DNA from: Sambucus nigra
Lineage: Eukaryota; Streptophyta; Magnoliopsida; Dipsacales; Adoxaceae
Direction of reading: 5' to 3'
Assembly (NCBI GenBank): GCA_949130495.1
Contig: OX422221.1
Coordinates: 29,400,917 to 29,464,916, forward strand
DNA length: 64,000 bases
Shown here: positions 13,141 to 23,700 of the stretch, one piece after another
How the letters are laid out: each line of letters opens with the position of its first letter
How positions within the stretch are numbered: position 1 is the first letter of the stretch
Notes under the pieces: model-generated
Told to the model about the DNA's origin: nothing
Databases searched by the model: none
The model's input: only the letters and a program-made list of their open reading frames with translations
Position numbers and translations under genes: made by a program

Positions 13141-14450
13141 CTATCATGGGAAGTTACACGATGTGGGTGAGGCCCCTGGCTTGAGGAGCAGGGAGCGTAT
13201 AGTCCCCAGGTCATAACGTCCATTTTTATCTTGTGTGATTTTTTTCAGGGGTGAGACGTGGTGCGTATGTTTCGTTCTCATTTCCATTGAGGAACTATGA
13301 TCTCTTCCCATATGTTGTGATTTGGTTTTTACCAAGTCAGTGTGAGAGTCCGACCGCTAGTAACCCAGGATGGTTTGTAAGTAATTCCCTGGAAGATGAT
13401 AGCATTGAGAGACTGCATCCATTGAGTTATATCTCTGAGGGATGGGTATTATACTTATATAGTGTGTGATATATAAGTATGAATGTACTTAATGTGTATA
13501 GTATGTATTATATATATATATGTATATATATATACAGACATAATAAAGATTGTATTGTAAAATAATTTCTAGATCATCCGAGAGTATAAAATTCGGAATA
13601 AAATATGTGATATACGTATATAAATATGAGAATATTATATACGAGATAAAGAACACTAGAACGTGAATAGTGTAAATAACAAGTGAAAGCTATTCATAAT
13701 GTAAAGATAAATTATAAGTGAGAAATTATAATGTATAAGCTCGGTCGATAGCTTAGAATTTTTTATATTACACGGGGTACGAGATAGCGTATAGTGGTTT
13801 GGGAGTTTTACGAGGTGCTAGTTAGGTTGGGTAGCGTAACTAGGGTTTTTTATAATATATGTGTTAGGTGTGCACTGTTAGATGAGAAGTAAGGGGTATC
13901 TCCTGTAAGTGCGACACTAGTTTAAATATGGAGAATATCATATTTAATTTATTAAAGTATTTTAAACACTTGCTAAAATATTTTTCAAAACCCGGGGTCT
14001 AATCCATATCTATTTCCCTTTTTCTTTTCCTTTGTTATACCTTTTAGGTGTCCAGACACAGGGACGCCTGGATGACAGGGATTATTTTAGCCACTTCTAT
14101 CCTTGTGATTCAGATAGGAGGTACTGTTGTAATATTCGAGCTTGTTGCCCAAATGTTGTCATTTGTGTTATTTTCATTATTTTATTCGATATGGTTGTAT
14201 ATAATGTTTTACCGGGAGTTATTGGTTATTAATTATTCATTCATTTCAGTTGTTGTTCATACCTTTTTATGTTTGTACTTGTACGTTTAGGTTAAAAAGA
14301 TTAGAAAGTTTAAAATTTGACGCCAGGCCTAATAGGTTATTAGTAATTAAATGGTTTTCGACAGTGATGCTAAGAATGAAACCATTTGAGATTCTTGTTT
14401 AATTTGATATAGGACTGATCACCCGATATTTTATTAGGCGGGGTATCACA
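13141..14450 (+). mobile_element. Tekay-like LTR (copy 0), right part and terminus
   Basis: Continues the LTR interrupted at 1171. The stretch 13141-13230 matches 63026-63115 in LTR C (ggcttgaggagcaggg, agtccccaggtcat). The last 100 bp (gtgatgctaagaatgaaacc to gcggggtatcaca) are the inverse of the starts of LTR B (58939) and A (17059, 42206). The terminus CA is at 14449-14450, followed by cctca, a possible target duplication, and then by Ogre pol. No primer site follows, so this is a solo LTR or a 3' LTR of an element lying to the left. No gene. Confidence 0.75.
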
Positions 14451-14453
14451 CCT

Positions 14454-15130
14454 CATTAAGCATGAGCGGTCGTAATTTGAAGAGGTTCTGAAAGAGGTCG
14501 CGTACGTCTTTGCATGGTCTTACAACGACGTGACTGGTATTGACCTAAAGATAACTCAATACGAGATCCCTACCTTCCTAGAGAGCAAGCCTGTCAAGCA
14601 GAAATTGAGGAAGCTCTGAATAGAATGATCCCTCAAAGTCAAAGAAGAAATGGTGAAATTGTTAAACGTAGGCTTCATTCGCGTAGTGGAATACCCTATT
14701 TAGCTTGCAAACATTGTCCTGTATCAAAATCGGGACAAAAAGTACATATTATGTCGACTATCGAGATCTGAACAAGGCATTTTCACTAGATGATTACGCT
14801 TTGCCTAATATCAATATGATCATATACAACACTGCCAGTCATGCTCTCAAGTTATTTGTCGATGGTTTTGACGATTACAATTAGATTAAGATGCATCCTA
14901 ATTACCATGAGAAGACCGCTTTCATCACCCCATGGGGAACCTTCTATTATACAATCACGCAATTCGGTCTCAAAAATGCCAGTAATACCTATCAAAGGGC
15001 CGCGACAACCATCCTGCATGACCTTATCCACAAGAAAGTCGAAGTATATATCGAAGACATGATCATTAAGTTCAGGACTTAGGAAGGTCACATTCTTGCC
15101 CCTAGAAAATTCTTCAAGTTGATGCAACAG
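14454..15130 (+). pseudogene. Ogre-type reverse transcriptase remnant
   Basis: The upstream part (14500-14640) gives FAWSYNDVTGID and KPVKQKLRKL, the usual entry into Tat RT. Then follow IRVVEYPI-LANIV, VDYRDLNKA (about 14752), LPNINMI, and KTAFITPWGTFYYT with QFGLKNASNTYQRA (14900-15010). The catalytic box reads VYIEDM, so the first Asp of YxDD is Glu. Several frames and stops (for example after DDYN, about 14881). Inactive. Confidence 0.88.
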
Positions 15131-15521
15131 TACTAGATGCAACTTAACTCGTAGAAATGTATCTTCGATATCACCAAAGGAAAATCCTCGGGATAATGCT
15201 CACTGAGAAAAGGATTGAGGTAGACACCACCAAACTGAAAGTCATATATACTCAAGATGCCACCGCCCCAGACGGAGAAAAAATTGCATGGATTCCTAGG
15301 TAAGATATAATAAATCAATCAGTTCATCAGCCAACTAACTTCTATCTGCGAGCCCATTTTCAAACTTCTCCATAAGGATTCAACCAAAGCTTAAAACGAG
15401 GCGTGCCAAGAAGTCTTTGATCAGATCAAATGATACCTCACCCGACCACTGGTGCTCATTCCTTCATATCTAAGTCTTCCCTTCCTCCTATACTTAACTA
15501 TTATCGACACTATAAGAGGGT

Positions 15522-16045
15522 CTATGCTTGCCCAATATATTGAGGAATCTCGTAAAGAAAAAGCAAGTTACTATCCTAGACGAAAGATATTCGGCTACGA
15601 GGTAAACTACGCTGTATTGGAAAAGGCGTGTGTCACTTTGGTTTGGGTCACACAGATGATCCGTCACTACATGATTACATTCCCCATTAGACTGGTGTCC
15701 CGAATAGATCACATAAAATACCTACTAAAGAAGCCTGCTCTGTCTAGTCGCATGGACCTTAGCTGATGTTACTGGCGGAGTGGCTATGCTTGCCCAATAT
15801 ATTGAGGAATCTCGTAAGGAGAAAATAATTTACTATCCTAGACAAAATTTATTCGGGTACGAGGTAAACTACATTGTATTAGAAAAGGCATGTGTCGCTT
15901 TGGTTTGGGTCACACAGAATATCTGACACTACATGCTTACATTCCCCATTAGACTGATGTCCCGAATGGATCCATAAAATACCTACTAGAAAAGCCTGCT
16001 CTGTCTAGACGCATGGCCCTTAGCTGATGTTACTAGCGGGGTTTG
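15522..16045 (+). repeat. 262-bp tandem duplication of the Ogre RNase H segment
   Basis: 15522-15783 and 15784-16045 are adjacent direct copies, both beginning ctatgcttgcccaat and ending gatgttact-gcgg. Each encodes the RNase H stretch MLAQYIEESRKE, YEVNY, LEKAC, LVWVTQ, then a Pro-Ile-Arg-Leu region ending KPALSSR/KPALSRR. The first copy is open through 15452-15766; the second has a frameshift (cacagaatatctgacac) and a deletion near 15970. The copies differ at several positions, so the duplication is not recent. Confidence 0.92.
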
Positions 16046-16664
16046 ACGTCATTTATGTCACGTAAAAAGTTATAAAAGGTCGAGCCATCTTCGATCACCT
16101 TATCGACAATCCCACGGAAGGAACTAAAGTTTGGATCTCCGAATTCCCAAATGAAGACATCCTTTGCACATCTTACATAGACCTCAGGTGGTAGATGTTC
16201 TTCAATGAAGATACCAATAAGAATGGGTATGGCACCCCCATTGCCATTAAATTGGATTTCCTTTTCACCAAAAATATAAAAAGAATACGAGGCATAGATA
16301 GTTGGGATCAAGATTGCCCTTAAGAAAGGAATCAAACACATGGACGTGTATGAAGGCTTAACCTTCATTATCGGGCAAACTCTTAGGAAATAAAAAGTTA
16401 AAGAAGAGAAGCTCATGACCTTCCATGCTCACCTAAAAGAGCTTGCCTCCTAATTCAAATATGTCACCTTCCATTATCTTCTTCGCTCAAGGAATAACCT
16501 AACCGACACACTAGTAACCTTGGCCTCCATAGTCGACATGCTTGAGGGAATAATAATGTCCCCCCTTTTGGTCCTGGATCAAGTTGCACCCACCCATAAC
16601 TACAACATTGATCTCATTATAGAAGAAGATTCAGATATGGAAGGGTTATGGTACTACGACATTT
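16046..16664 (+). pseudogene. Ogre-type second (archaeal-like) RNase H remnant
   Basis: After the duplicated segment the frame reads KGRAIFDHLIDNP, then FPNEDI. About 16225-16530 reads NGYGTPIAIKLDF, KNI-KEYEA, IALKKGIKHMDVYEG, GQTLRK-KVKEEKL, HAHLKELAS and NNLTDTLVTLAS, ending WYYDI-RFLK near 16670. This is the additional RNase H plus linker of Tat elements. Stops (for example at 16278 and 16392) make it nonfunctional. Homologous domains occur in Retand1 (21955) and Tat2 (48177). Confidence 0.82.
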
Positions 16665-17058
16665 AACGCTTCCTCAAATATGATAGATATCCTTGAGACG
16701 TGGATAAGAAAGACTGTGCGACCCTTCGCAAGGTGGTTGATTAGTACATCATGTGCAAGAAAGCACTCTTCAAGAGAAACATTGATGGAACCCACTTTCA
16801 TTACATAGCAAGGGTTAGGATCGAAGATATGATGCAAAAAATTCATAGTGGGAATACTGGACCCATATGAATGGTCATATGCTTGCCAAGAAGATCATCC
16901 GTCAAGGGAACTACTGGACCACAATGGTTTAAGACTGCACTACTTATGTTCCAAGATTCCTCAAATGCCAGCAGTTTTCCAACGTCTAGCACTTGCCACC
17001 TCAAGAGTCGTATAACATGACCTTTCCCCTGCCCTTTTACACTTAGGGCATATACATC
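16665..17058 (+). pseudogene. Ogre-type integrase N-terminus, cut by Tekay element A
   Basis: Reads ATLRKVVD, YIMCKKALFKRNIDG, then NGHMLAKKIIRQGNYWTTM (about 16865-16925), a Cys in LKCQQF, and NMTFPLPF at about 17018. This matches the Tat integrase up to just before the first catalytic Asp. The coding frame ends where tgtgacacccc of Tekay A begins at 17059. The preceding bases acatc (17054-17058) are a candidate target duplication. The rest of the integrase is not found in the window. Confidence 0.8.
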
Positions 17059-17713
17059 TGTGACACCCCATCTACTAAAATAATGGGTGGCTAGTCCTCT
17101 ACCAAAATAAAATGTTGGTCTCATATGGCTCATTCTTAACATCAATGTCAAAACATGATTAATTACTAACCACCTAATTACTTTAACAAATTTTTATCTT
17201 TCATTAATAAAAAGAATAAACAATACATAATAAGTTCATACACAACGACAATATAAATAAAAACCATATAATGTCTAAAACTGAGATAAATAATTAAGGT
17301 TCCCGAATAAACCATCGGTTAAGAATCCAATACAATAAATCCAATTAACTAAGAAAAGTATGGACACAAAGTCTGAATAAAAGTGGTGAGATGCCTAACA
17401 ATACTAGAATAGAGAACCTAATCTAGAAAATCAAGAGTGAAATCAACTACTCAATAATCCTACAAGTTTTCACATCAGCTGCAGCTATGTGTACCTGGAA
17501 AGAACCATCAACTTTGTGGTCATTGTGGCTGGACACCTAAATTTTTTGAAAATAGATTTAAAAATGAGTCAGAGCCCAAAACCTTTTAAAAACATTTAAC
17601 AATTAATCAAGATGCAACTAAACTTTTCATATTTAAGCCAGTGTCGCAATCTCATGAGATTACCTCTCACCTCTCAACTATTGTGCGCACCTACTGCTTA
17701 CATCTTAACCCAC
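17059..17713 (-). mobile_element. Tekay-like element A, 3' LTR segment 1 (terminal)
   Basis: Read on the minus strand this is the last about 655 bp of an LTR ending GGGGTGTCACA. The first 440 bp match 42206-42700, the 5' LTR of the same element (shared motifs ctcatatggct, gattaattactaac, aaccatcgg-taagaatccaa). It is interrupted at 17714 by Retand1. No gene. Confidence 0.78.
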
Positions 17714-17790
17714 TGTTAACGCAAAAATTCTCCATCTACGAGGACCAATCTGAAAAGGGCACATGTCATCCTACGTGGCAATATTCGACA

Positions 17791-17958
17791 CCCGAGGAGA
17801 GTTGGTCGGCATCCGAGGAGAGTTGGTCGGCACCCGAGGAGTGTTAGTCGGCATCCGAGGAGAGTTAGTCAGTAGTCGAGGAGAATTAGTCGGCACCCGA
17901 GGAGAGTTGGTCGGCCCCCGAGGAGAGTTAGTCGGCACCCGAGGAGAGTTGATCGGCA
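17791..17958 (+). repeat. 21-bp tandem array in Retand1 LTR (8 units)
   Basis: Eight adjacent 21-bp units of the type cccgaggagagttggtcggc. The same eight units recur in the 3' LTR at 25062-25229. Because 21 is a multiple of three, both strands give spurious open frames with repeated RGELVGT or SPRVPTN heptads. They are not genes. Confidence 0.95.
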
Positions 17959-18127
17959 TACCAACCAGGAAGATCAAAGGATAACTATGCATTTAATGAG
18001 CATTAATGTACATTTATACTATAGATGACAACACATAGCATACCAAGCAATTCAACAATTAGATTCGTTGAATGTAGACATAATGTATAAATGTCTACAT
18101 ACAATGAATCTCTTTATCTCCCATCAC

Positions 18128-18135
18128 TATAAATA
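18128..18135 (+). promoter_or_regulatory. Retand1 LTR TATA box
   Basis: tataaata, 414 bp into the LTR and about 270 bp before its end, followed by a gag-rich leader (gagatcagagagagatc). Confidence 0.6.
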
Positions 18136-18401
18136 CATGTATCCCCTTAGCCAAAAGGGAGGAGATCAGAGAGAGATCTAATAGAACCTAAAAACCCCAT
18201 ACACAAGATACACATCCTTTCTCTCTCTACACCCTATGGTGCTATTGTAAACCCCTGGGAATAAAATAATAGTGAACGTAGGCTTTATTCATAGCCGAAC
18301 CACTTTAAAAATCTTTGTCTCTTATGTGGTTGATTGGATTGCTTTCATCTATTTATCTGTGATCATAAAAATGGGATTCGGTCCAGTTTTTTGCATCAAC
18401 A

Positions 18402-18421
18402 GATTGGCGCCGTCTGTGGGA
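18402..18421 (+). other. Retand1 primer-binding site
   Basis: ttggcgccgtctgtgggaa directly follows the LTR. This is the usual Tat-clade primer site; Tat2 has ttggcaccgcctgtgggaa at 43990. Confidence 0.85.
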
Positions 18422-19980
18422 ACGTGTTACAAGCATTGTTCTCCATCAAAAGCTAAGTTTTTATTTTCTCTACGTATAATAAATTATACATACGTCTTTT
18501 GATTCAATCATGATTTTTATGTTTATATGCATAAATTAATTGTCCAATTAGTATCTGCAAAATGTTGCATATCATGATTTTTAAATCATAAGTGCTAGAT
18601 TAATTCTTATTTAGATATCTGAAAAATAGTGGATTTCATAAATCATAACTTTTTGCTTGATTCTCAAGTTTCAATTTTATATCATGGAATAAATATTTTA
18701 AATGATTAAATATACCAATATATACGATGATGATAAGATTTGATAATTTTCTTTGTTGATTTTGAAATAATTTGTGAAAGATCTTTGATGATTATTCAAA
18801 TTCCCATTATATTTTGTTCAAATCATGATTCTCATATGTTTATATCCATAAAATTAGAGATCAAATCAATTATATATTGTGCATACATCTTTTAATTCAA
18901 TCATGATTTTATATTCACAAATTGTTGAATCTAATTTTACAAATCTGCATAAATGTACATTTTATAATCACAAAGTTTGAGAAATTTGAGTACATATTAT
19001 ATTATTTCTTCTTTAAGGAGATAAAATAATTTCTCTATATTCATAAATCTCTTTTATATGAGTATATACAAATTTGATTCATTTGGAAATCTTTTAATTT
19101 AGTCATAATTTTTATATGCACTAACTGTGTGATCGATTTCAATTTGTGGATTTGGTGAATTTTAGACTCATAAATATTATACAAATCCTTGCATCTATGG
19201 ATCCACTTGAAGATTTTCTGAACAAATATGTTAGGATATGGATAAGCATTAAGAACGATTATGTATTTTCCATTCCGATATTAACATGAATTGAATCATA
19301 CCCATTTTCTCTCTCTTAAAGAAAACTATGTTCTCTGCACAAATAATCATATTATGTAATTGTGTTGATACGATCAATTTTATTAATATATGAATAATCA
19401 ATTATATGTTGTACATACATACATACATCTTTTGATTCAGTCATGCTTTTTATGATTATAAACATAAATTAGTTGTCCAATTTTTCATTTATCAAATCTG
19501 CAAAATATTGCAAATCACGATTTTATTAAATTAGTGGATCGGTTTTTATTTTAAATATGAATAAACGAAAATTTCATAATCACAAGTCCGTTAAATATTT
19601 TTATAGAGACACGTTTATGTACATCATATTTTTATGAGAACACGAGATATTTTGATTGTTATCTCTCATATTATTATCTGGAAATTTAAATTGTCCAATA
19701 ATGAAGCCAATGCACACTATATATTGGTCGGCTGAATAATTATTCTAATCTTTTTTATATGATTCAGCCTCAACAGGTGCTCAGGAAAAATTATCTGCCC
19801 AGTACAATTCTTGGATGCTCATCAACAGCACATAAAGACCTTAAAAGGTCAATACCGAACAAAAACAACGCAGCTAGACTGCACACAACACAACAGCAAG
19901 ACTGCAAATAACAATTCAATTGGCACCATCAGATTCATTTCATACATGCCCCAATCCTGGGCATAGAGCTTTATACTTGA
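18422..19980 (+). other. AT-rich noncoding stretch in place of gag and protease
   Basis: No gag, zinc knuckle or protease motif is visible. The stretch contains diverged copies of a unit: cttttgattcaatcatgatt at 18498, a partial copy near 18890 and cttttgattcagtcatgctt at 19426, the outer two followed by taaatta-ttgtccaatt and tctgcaaaatattgca-atca. These look like degenerate internal repeats of at least 110 bp. The end (about 19720-19960) passes into the protease-RT linker. Confidence 0.7.
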
Positions 19981-20332
19981 CTTAATCGAGTTAAGAGTAG
20001 GATTGAAGAAGTTCGAGGCAGTTCCATCTACAGTACATCAGTGCCTAAAATTTCCAACAAATTTTGGAGTAGGAGTTGTGAAAGGTGATCAAAAAGTAGC
20101 TCGGGAATGTTATTATTCATCTGACGAGCAAGAGGAGCTGGAGGAGTCGAGGAAAAAGACTATTACTTATCAAGTGGATGAAGGTGCAGAAATTGAAACA
20201 TTGGATCCTAGAGATGAGTCGCAACTCGTGAAGGGTCAAGTGGTGGAAGCTACTGAAAATATCATTCTGGACGACGAGCACCCTGAACGAACTACTCAAA
20301 TATGTTCGTCGTTGGAAGCCTCATTAAAATAA
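19981..20332 (+). pseudogene. Retand1 end of protease and linker to RT
   Basis: Frame 2 reads FEAVPSTVHQCLKFPTN, GVGVVKGDQKVARECYYS, then an acidic tail ending TAA at 20332. Tat2 has the matching FEVSPCTVHQCLNF and GVGVVKGNQKVARDCY at 46330-46440. The protease active site itself is missing upstream. Confidence 0.8.
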
Positions 20333-21332
20333 GAATTGATAACTTTCCTTTGAAGCAGAAGACAAACTTTTGCATGGAGTCATGAAGATATGCCAGGGAT
20401 AGACCCAAACTTCTTATGTCACGAACTCAATGTGAATAAGGAGATCAAGCCTGTGAAGCAGAGAAGAAGAGTATTCAGTCCCGAGAAGAATCAAGCTATA
20501 CAGGAGGAAGTCGAGAAGCTCCAGAAAGCTTGTTTCATTTAAGATGTTAAATATCCAGGCTGGTTAGCAAATGTGGTGATGGTAAAAAATAAGAATAACA
20601 AGTGGAGGATGTGTGTAGACTTCACCGACCTCAATAAAGCATACCCAAAGGATCACCTTTCGCTGCCCCGAATTGATCAACTAGTCGATGCTACCTCGGG
20701 ACACGAGCTGCTGAGCTTCATGGATACTTATTCTGGTTACAACCAGATTAAAATAAAACCTGAAGACAGGGAGAGTACTTCTTTCATTACCCCTAGGGGA
20801 ACTTATTGTTATAATGTTATGCCTTTTGGTTTGAAAAATGCAGGTGCGACATATCAGCGGATGATGAACAAGATCTTTGCTGAACAAATCAGTTGCAATA
20901 TGGAAGTCTATATTGACGATATGCTGACAAAGAGCAAGAAAGCTGCCGATCATCTAGTTGACTTAGGCTAGACCTTTGATCAACTAGATAAATATCAAAT
21001 GAAACTGAACCCGATGAAGTTCATATTTGGAGTTCGAGAAGGCATGTTTCTCGGGTACATTATCAATCAACGAGGCATTGAAGCAAATCCTGAAAAGATC
21101 AAAGCCCTATTAGGGCTGCGATCTCCAACGACGAAGAAAGAAGTACAGAGTCTCACAGGACGAGTAGCAGCACTCAACAGATTTGTATCGCGAGCAACTG
21201 ATAGATGTCTCCCATTCTTCACAACGCTCCGAAAGACTTTTGAGTGGAATGATGAATGTGAGAAGGCCTTTCAAGACTTGAAGAAATACCTGGGAGCACC
21301 TCCACTGTTGTCCCGACCGGTGATGGAAAAAA
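20333..21332 (+). pseudogene. Retand1 reverse transcriptase
   Basis: Frame 2 carries the complete gypsy RT: HEDMPGIDPNF, CHELNV, KPVKQRRRVFSPEK, a stop after KACFI (20538), PGWLANVVMV, WRMCVDFTDLNKA, LPRIDQLVDA, YSGYNQIKI, TSFITPRGTYCYNVMPFGLKN and the catalytic YIDD at 20909-20920. A TAG at 20969 interrupts it, then KLNPMKFIFGV, GMFLGYIINQRGIEANPEKI and the connection region KCLPFF-like to 21330. The YIDD box is intact. Only two stops in about 300 codons. Confidence 0.92.
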
Positions 21333-21755
21333 TTGTACTTGTATCTAGCAGTATCGGAGAATGAAGTTAGCTCGGCGTTGATCAGAGTGGAGAATGGAGT
21401 GCAAAAACCAATTTATTACACGAGTAAGGCCTTCCGAGGAGTAGAAATCAGATATCCGAGGCTGGAAAAATTGGCACTGGCGTTGATTGAGGCAAGTAGG
21501 AGAATGAGGCCATACTTCCAGGCTCATACCATAGTAGTATATACTGATATGCCATTGAGGCAAGCCTTTCATAAACCAGAAAAATCAGGGAGATTGATGT
21601 ATTGGGCAATAGAGCTTGGTGAATATGATATAGTTTATGAACCCAGATCATCGCTAAAAGGGCAGGCTGTAGCAGATTTTATAGCAGAGTTCACCTATCC
21701 TGATACCCTCAAGGAGCAAAAGTTGCTCGCTGATCAACCTGCGGATGTTACATAA
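21333..21755 (+). pseudogene. Retand1 RNase H
   Basis: After a frameshift at about 21330 the frame 3 sequence reads LYLAVSENEVSSALIR, VQKPIYYTSKAFRGVE, YPRLEKLALALIEASR, then VVYTDMPLRQ, WAIELGEYDIVYEPR and KGQAVADFIAEF. This is the RNase H that follows gypsy RT. It ends TAA at 21753. Length is normal. Confidence 0.9.
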
Positions 21756-21785
21756 TCAACAGACACAAGCTCAGACCAACTCCGA

Positions 21786-22400
21786 TTGGTAAAAGGGCGA
21801 GTGAATGTTACAGGATCATCAATTTTGAGCTCAGACCAACTCCGGTTGGTAAAAGGGCAAGAAAAGATGATCGATGAGGAGCAAGAAATATCAGGGGAGG
21901 ATGAAAGGAAGCAACAAATATTTCACCGACGAACTCTGTCAGATAAGAAATTTGAAGGCGAGTTACCTATATGGAGGCTATATGTAGATGGCTCATCTTG
22001 CACAACAGGCTGTGGGGCAGGGATTGTTTTGAACAGCTCGGATGAGGTCGATATGGAATACGCCCTACGATTCCAATTCAAAGCTTCCAATAATGAGGTT
22101 GAGTATGAGGCCATGATTGTAGGTCTTAATTTGGTAAAAATTATGGAGGCGCAGTAGGTTATTATCTTCAGCGATTCTCAATTGATCGTAAGTCAAATAT
22201 TGGGAATATATGCAACTAAAGGAGAATCAATGATTAGGTATCATGCAAAGGTGATGGAGTTGGTATCAGAATTTATTGCTATTCAGCTGGTCAGAATACC
22301 AAGAATGGAGAATGCGAGAGTAGACGCCTTAGCTCGATTAGCATCAGCTACTCGTACCGAGCTACGAAGAACAATCCCAATTAAAGTTTTAGTTGGTCGG
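21786..22400 (+). pseudogene. Retand1 second (archaeal-like) RNase H
   Basis: LPIWRLYVDGSSCTTGCGAG (first Asp) begins at about 21963, ASNNEVEYEAMIVGLNL carries the Glu, a TAG stops it at 22155, and FSDSQLIVSQI carries the next Asp; ENARVDALARLASAT closes the domain. It lies between the first RNase H and integrase, the hallmark of Tat-clade gypsy elements. Upstream, gctcagaccaactccgattgg is directly duplicated (21770 and 21828). Confidence 0.88.
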
Positions 22401-22539
22401 AGTATAGATGAAGATCTGACAATGAATTTTACTACCCTTGATTTAGGACCATCTTGGATGGATCCCATCAGGGCATATATTGAGGAGGGAGAATTACCAA
22501 TTGACAAGCTCACTGCCAAGAAATTGAAGTTTAAAACTG

Positions 22540-23396
22540 CTCGGTATGTATTAATTAACGGTATTCTATATAGACGAGGAATTATGGCAGGTTTACAAAT
22601 ATGTGTGCATCCCACCGAGGTGAAAGATTTGATTGAAGAGGTCCATGAAGGGTCTTGTGGAGCCCATGTAGTAGGTTAGACGCTTTTACAAAGGATGATG
22701 ACGCAGGGATACTATTGGCCAACGATGAGAGCTGATTATATAGCCTATGCCAAGAAATGTGATAAGTGCCAGCGCTTTTCCTCCATCCGAAGAATTCCAC
22801 AAGCACTGTTGACACCCATCACTTCCCTTTGGCCATTTTCCATGTGGGGAGTAGATCTGGTCGGGCCACTGCCAACGACCAGGGGAAGGTTCAAATACCT
22901 CGTCGTCGCAGTGGATTCTTTTACTAAGTGGGTAGAAGCGGAGCCTCTCATTGATATGACGTACGACAAGGTGTACCAATTTATCTGGAAGAATATCATC
23001 TGTCGATATGGTCTTCCTCATGCCTTCATCACAGACCATGGAACACAATTTGACAACGAGGAGTTCGCTACCTATTGCCATCAGTCCAATATCTTAAAGA
23101 TCCATTCGGCACCAGGACATTCTCAAAGCAACGGACAAACTAAAGTGACTAACAGAACACTGCTAAATGGATTGAAGAAAAGACTAAGTGACGCAAAAGC
23201 AAACTGGATCAGCGAGTTACAGTCAGTATTGTGGGCTTATCGTATTACTCTCCGAGCAGCAACTGGAGAATCACCATATATGCTGGCGTTTGGAATTGAA
23301 GCTGTTATACCTGCTCCTTTTATTGAAATTTTTTTGGGGAATACTAATGCTACACACTACTCGACAAAACTCGGCAAAGCTCAGACTACTCAGTAA
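22540..23396 (+). pseudogene. Retand1 integrase, catalytic Glu replaced, C-terminus deleted
   Basis: Zinc finger: VHEG-CGAH, stop at 22677, GYYWPTMRADY, then KKCDKC (22640-22780). Core: MWGVDLVGPLP (first Asp), FITDHGTQFDN (second Asp), and QSNGQTKVTNR, where the residue 36 positions after the second Asp, normally Glu, is Lys. The frame then reads SVLWAYRIT, GESPYMLAFGIEAVIPA and runs into unrelated residues ending TAA at 23396. The GPY/F-type C-terminal module seen in Tat2 (58680-58870) is missing, a deletion of roughly 100 codons joined to the 3' UTR array. Two separate reasons to be inactive. Confidence 0.9.
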
Positions 23397-23397
23397 A

Positions 23398-23700
23398 AAT
23401 ATTCCTAAAAATTCCAACCTCGATTGGTTAGGAAACAAAATATTCCTAAAAATGCCAACCTATTTGGCTAGGAAACAAAATATTCCTAAAAATGCCAACC
23501 TGTTTGTCTAGGAAATAAAATATTCTTAAAAATGCCAACCTGTTTGGCTAGGAAACAAAATATTCCTAAAAATGCCAACCTGTTTGGTTTGGAAACAAAA
23601 TATTCCTAAAAATGCCAACTTATGTTGGTTAGGAAGTACATATATTCTTGGAAATGCCAACCTATGTTGGTCGGGAGGTAAGATTATTCCAGAAAGCGCC
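23398..23700 (+). repeat. 40-bp tandem array in Retand1 3' UTR
   Basis: Units of 40-41 bp begin tattcctaaaaatgccaacc at about 23400, 23441, 23481, 23521, 23561 and 23601, with decayed units at 23643 and 23684. Unit ends vary (ttggctaggaaac). 3' UTR arrays are a known habit of Tat/Ogre elements and have been linked to the origin of satellites in plants. Confidence 0.93.

Larger units (their letters stand above)
14451..17058 (+). mobile_element. Ogre/Tat-type gypsy pol remnant
   Basis: A decayed gypsy pol, bounded on the left by Tekay LTR 0 and on the right by Tekay element A. Order: RT, RNase H, a second RNase H domain, integrase zinc finger. That order with two RNase H domains is the signature of the Tat clade, and the RNase H wording (YEVNY, LEKAC, LVWVTQ, RHYM) fits Ogre. 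Every domain has stops and frameshifts. It is the oldest layer of the window because two Tekay elements are inserted in it. LTRs, gag and protease are not in the window. Confidence 0.85.
17714..18401 (+). repeat. Retand1 5' LTR
   Basis: 688 bp, from TGTTAACGC to CATCAACA, followed by the primer site. Contains a 21-bp tandem array (17791-17958) and a TATA box. The 3' LTR (24985 onward) repeats its first 264 bp. Confidence 0.92.

Noticed and set aside
17763..17992. Open frames with heptad repeats on both strands
   Set aside because: Artefact of a 21-bp DNA repeat in an LTR; both strands and both LTRs give the same effect and no start context is convincing.
23398..23700. Regularly spaced 40-bp repeats resembling a CRISPR array
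   Set aside because: There are no unique spacers; the whole unit repeats in tandem and decays gradually, and the context is a plant retrotransposon 3' UTR.
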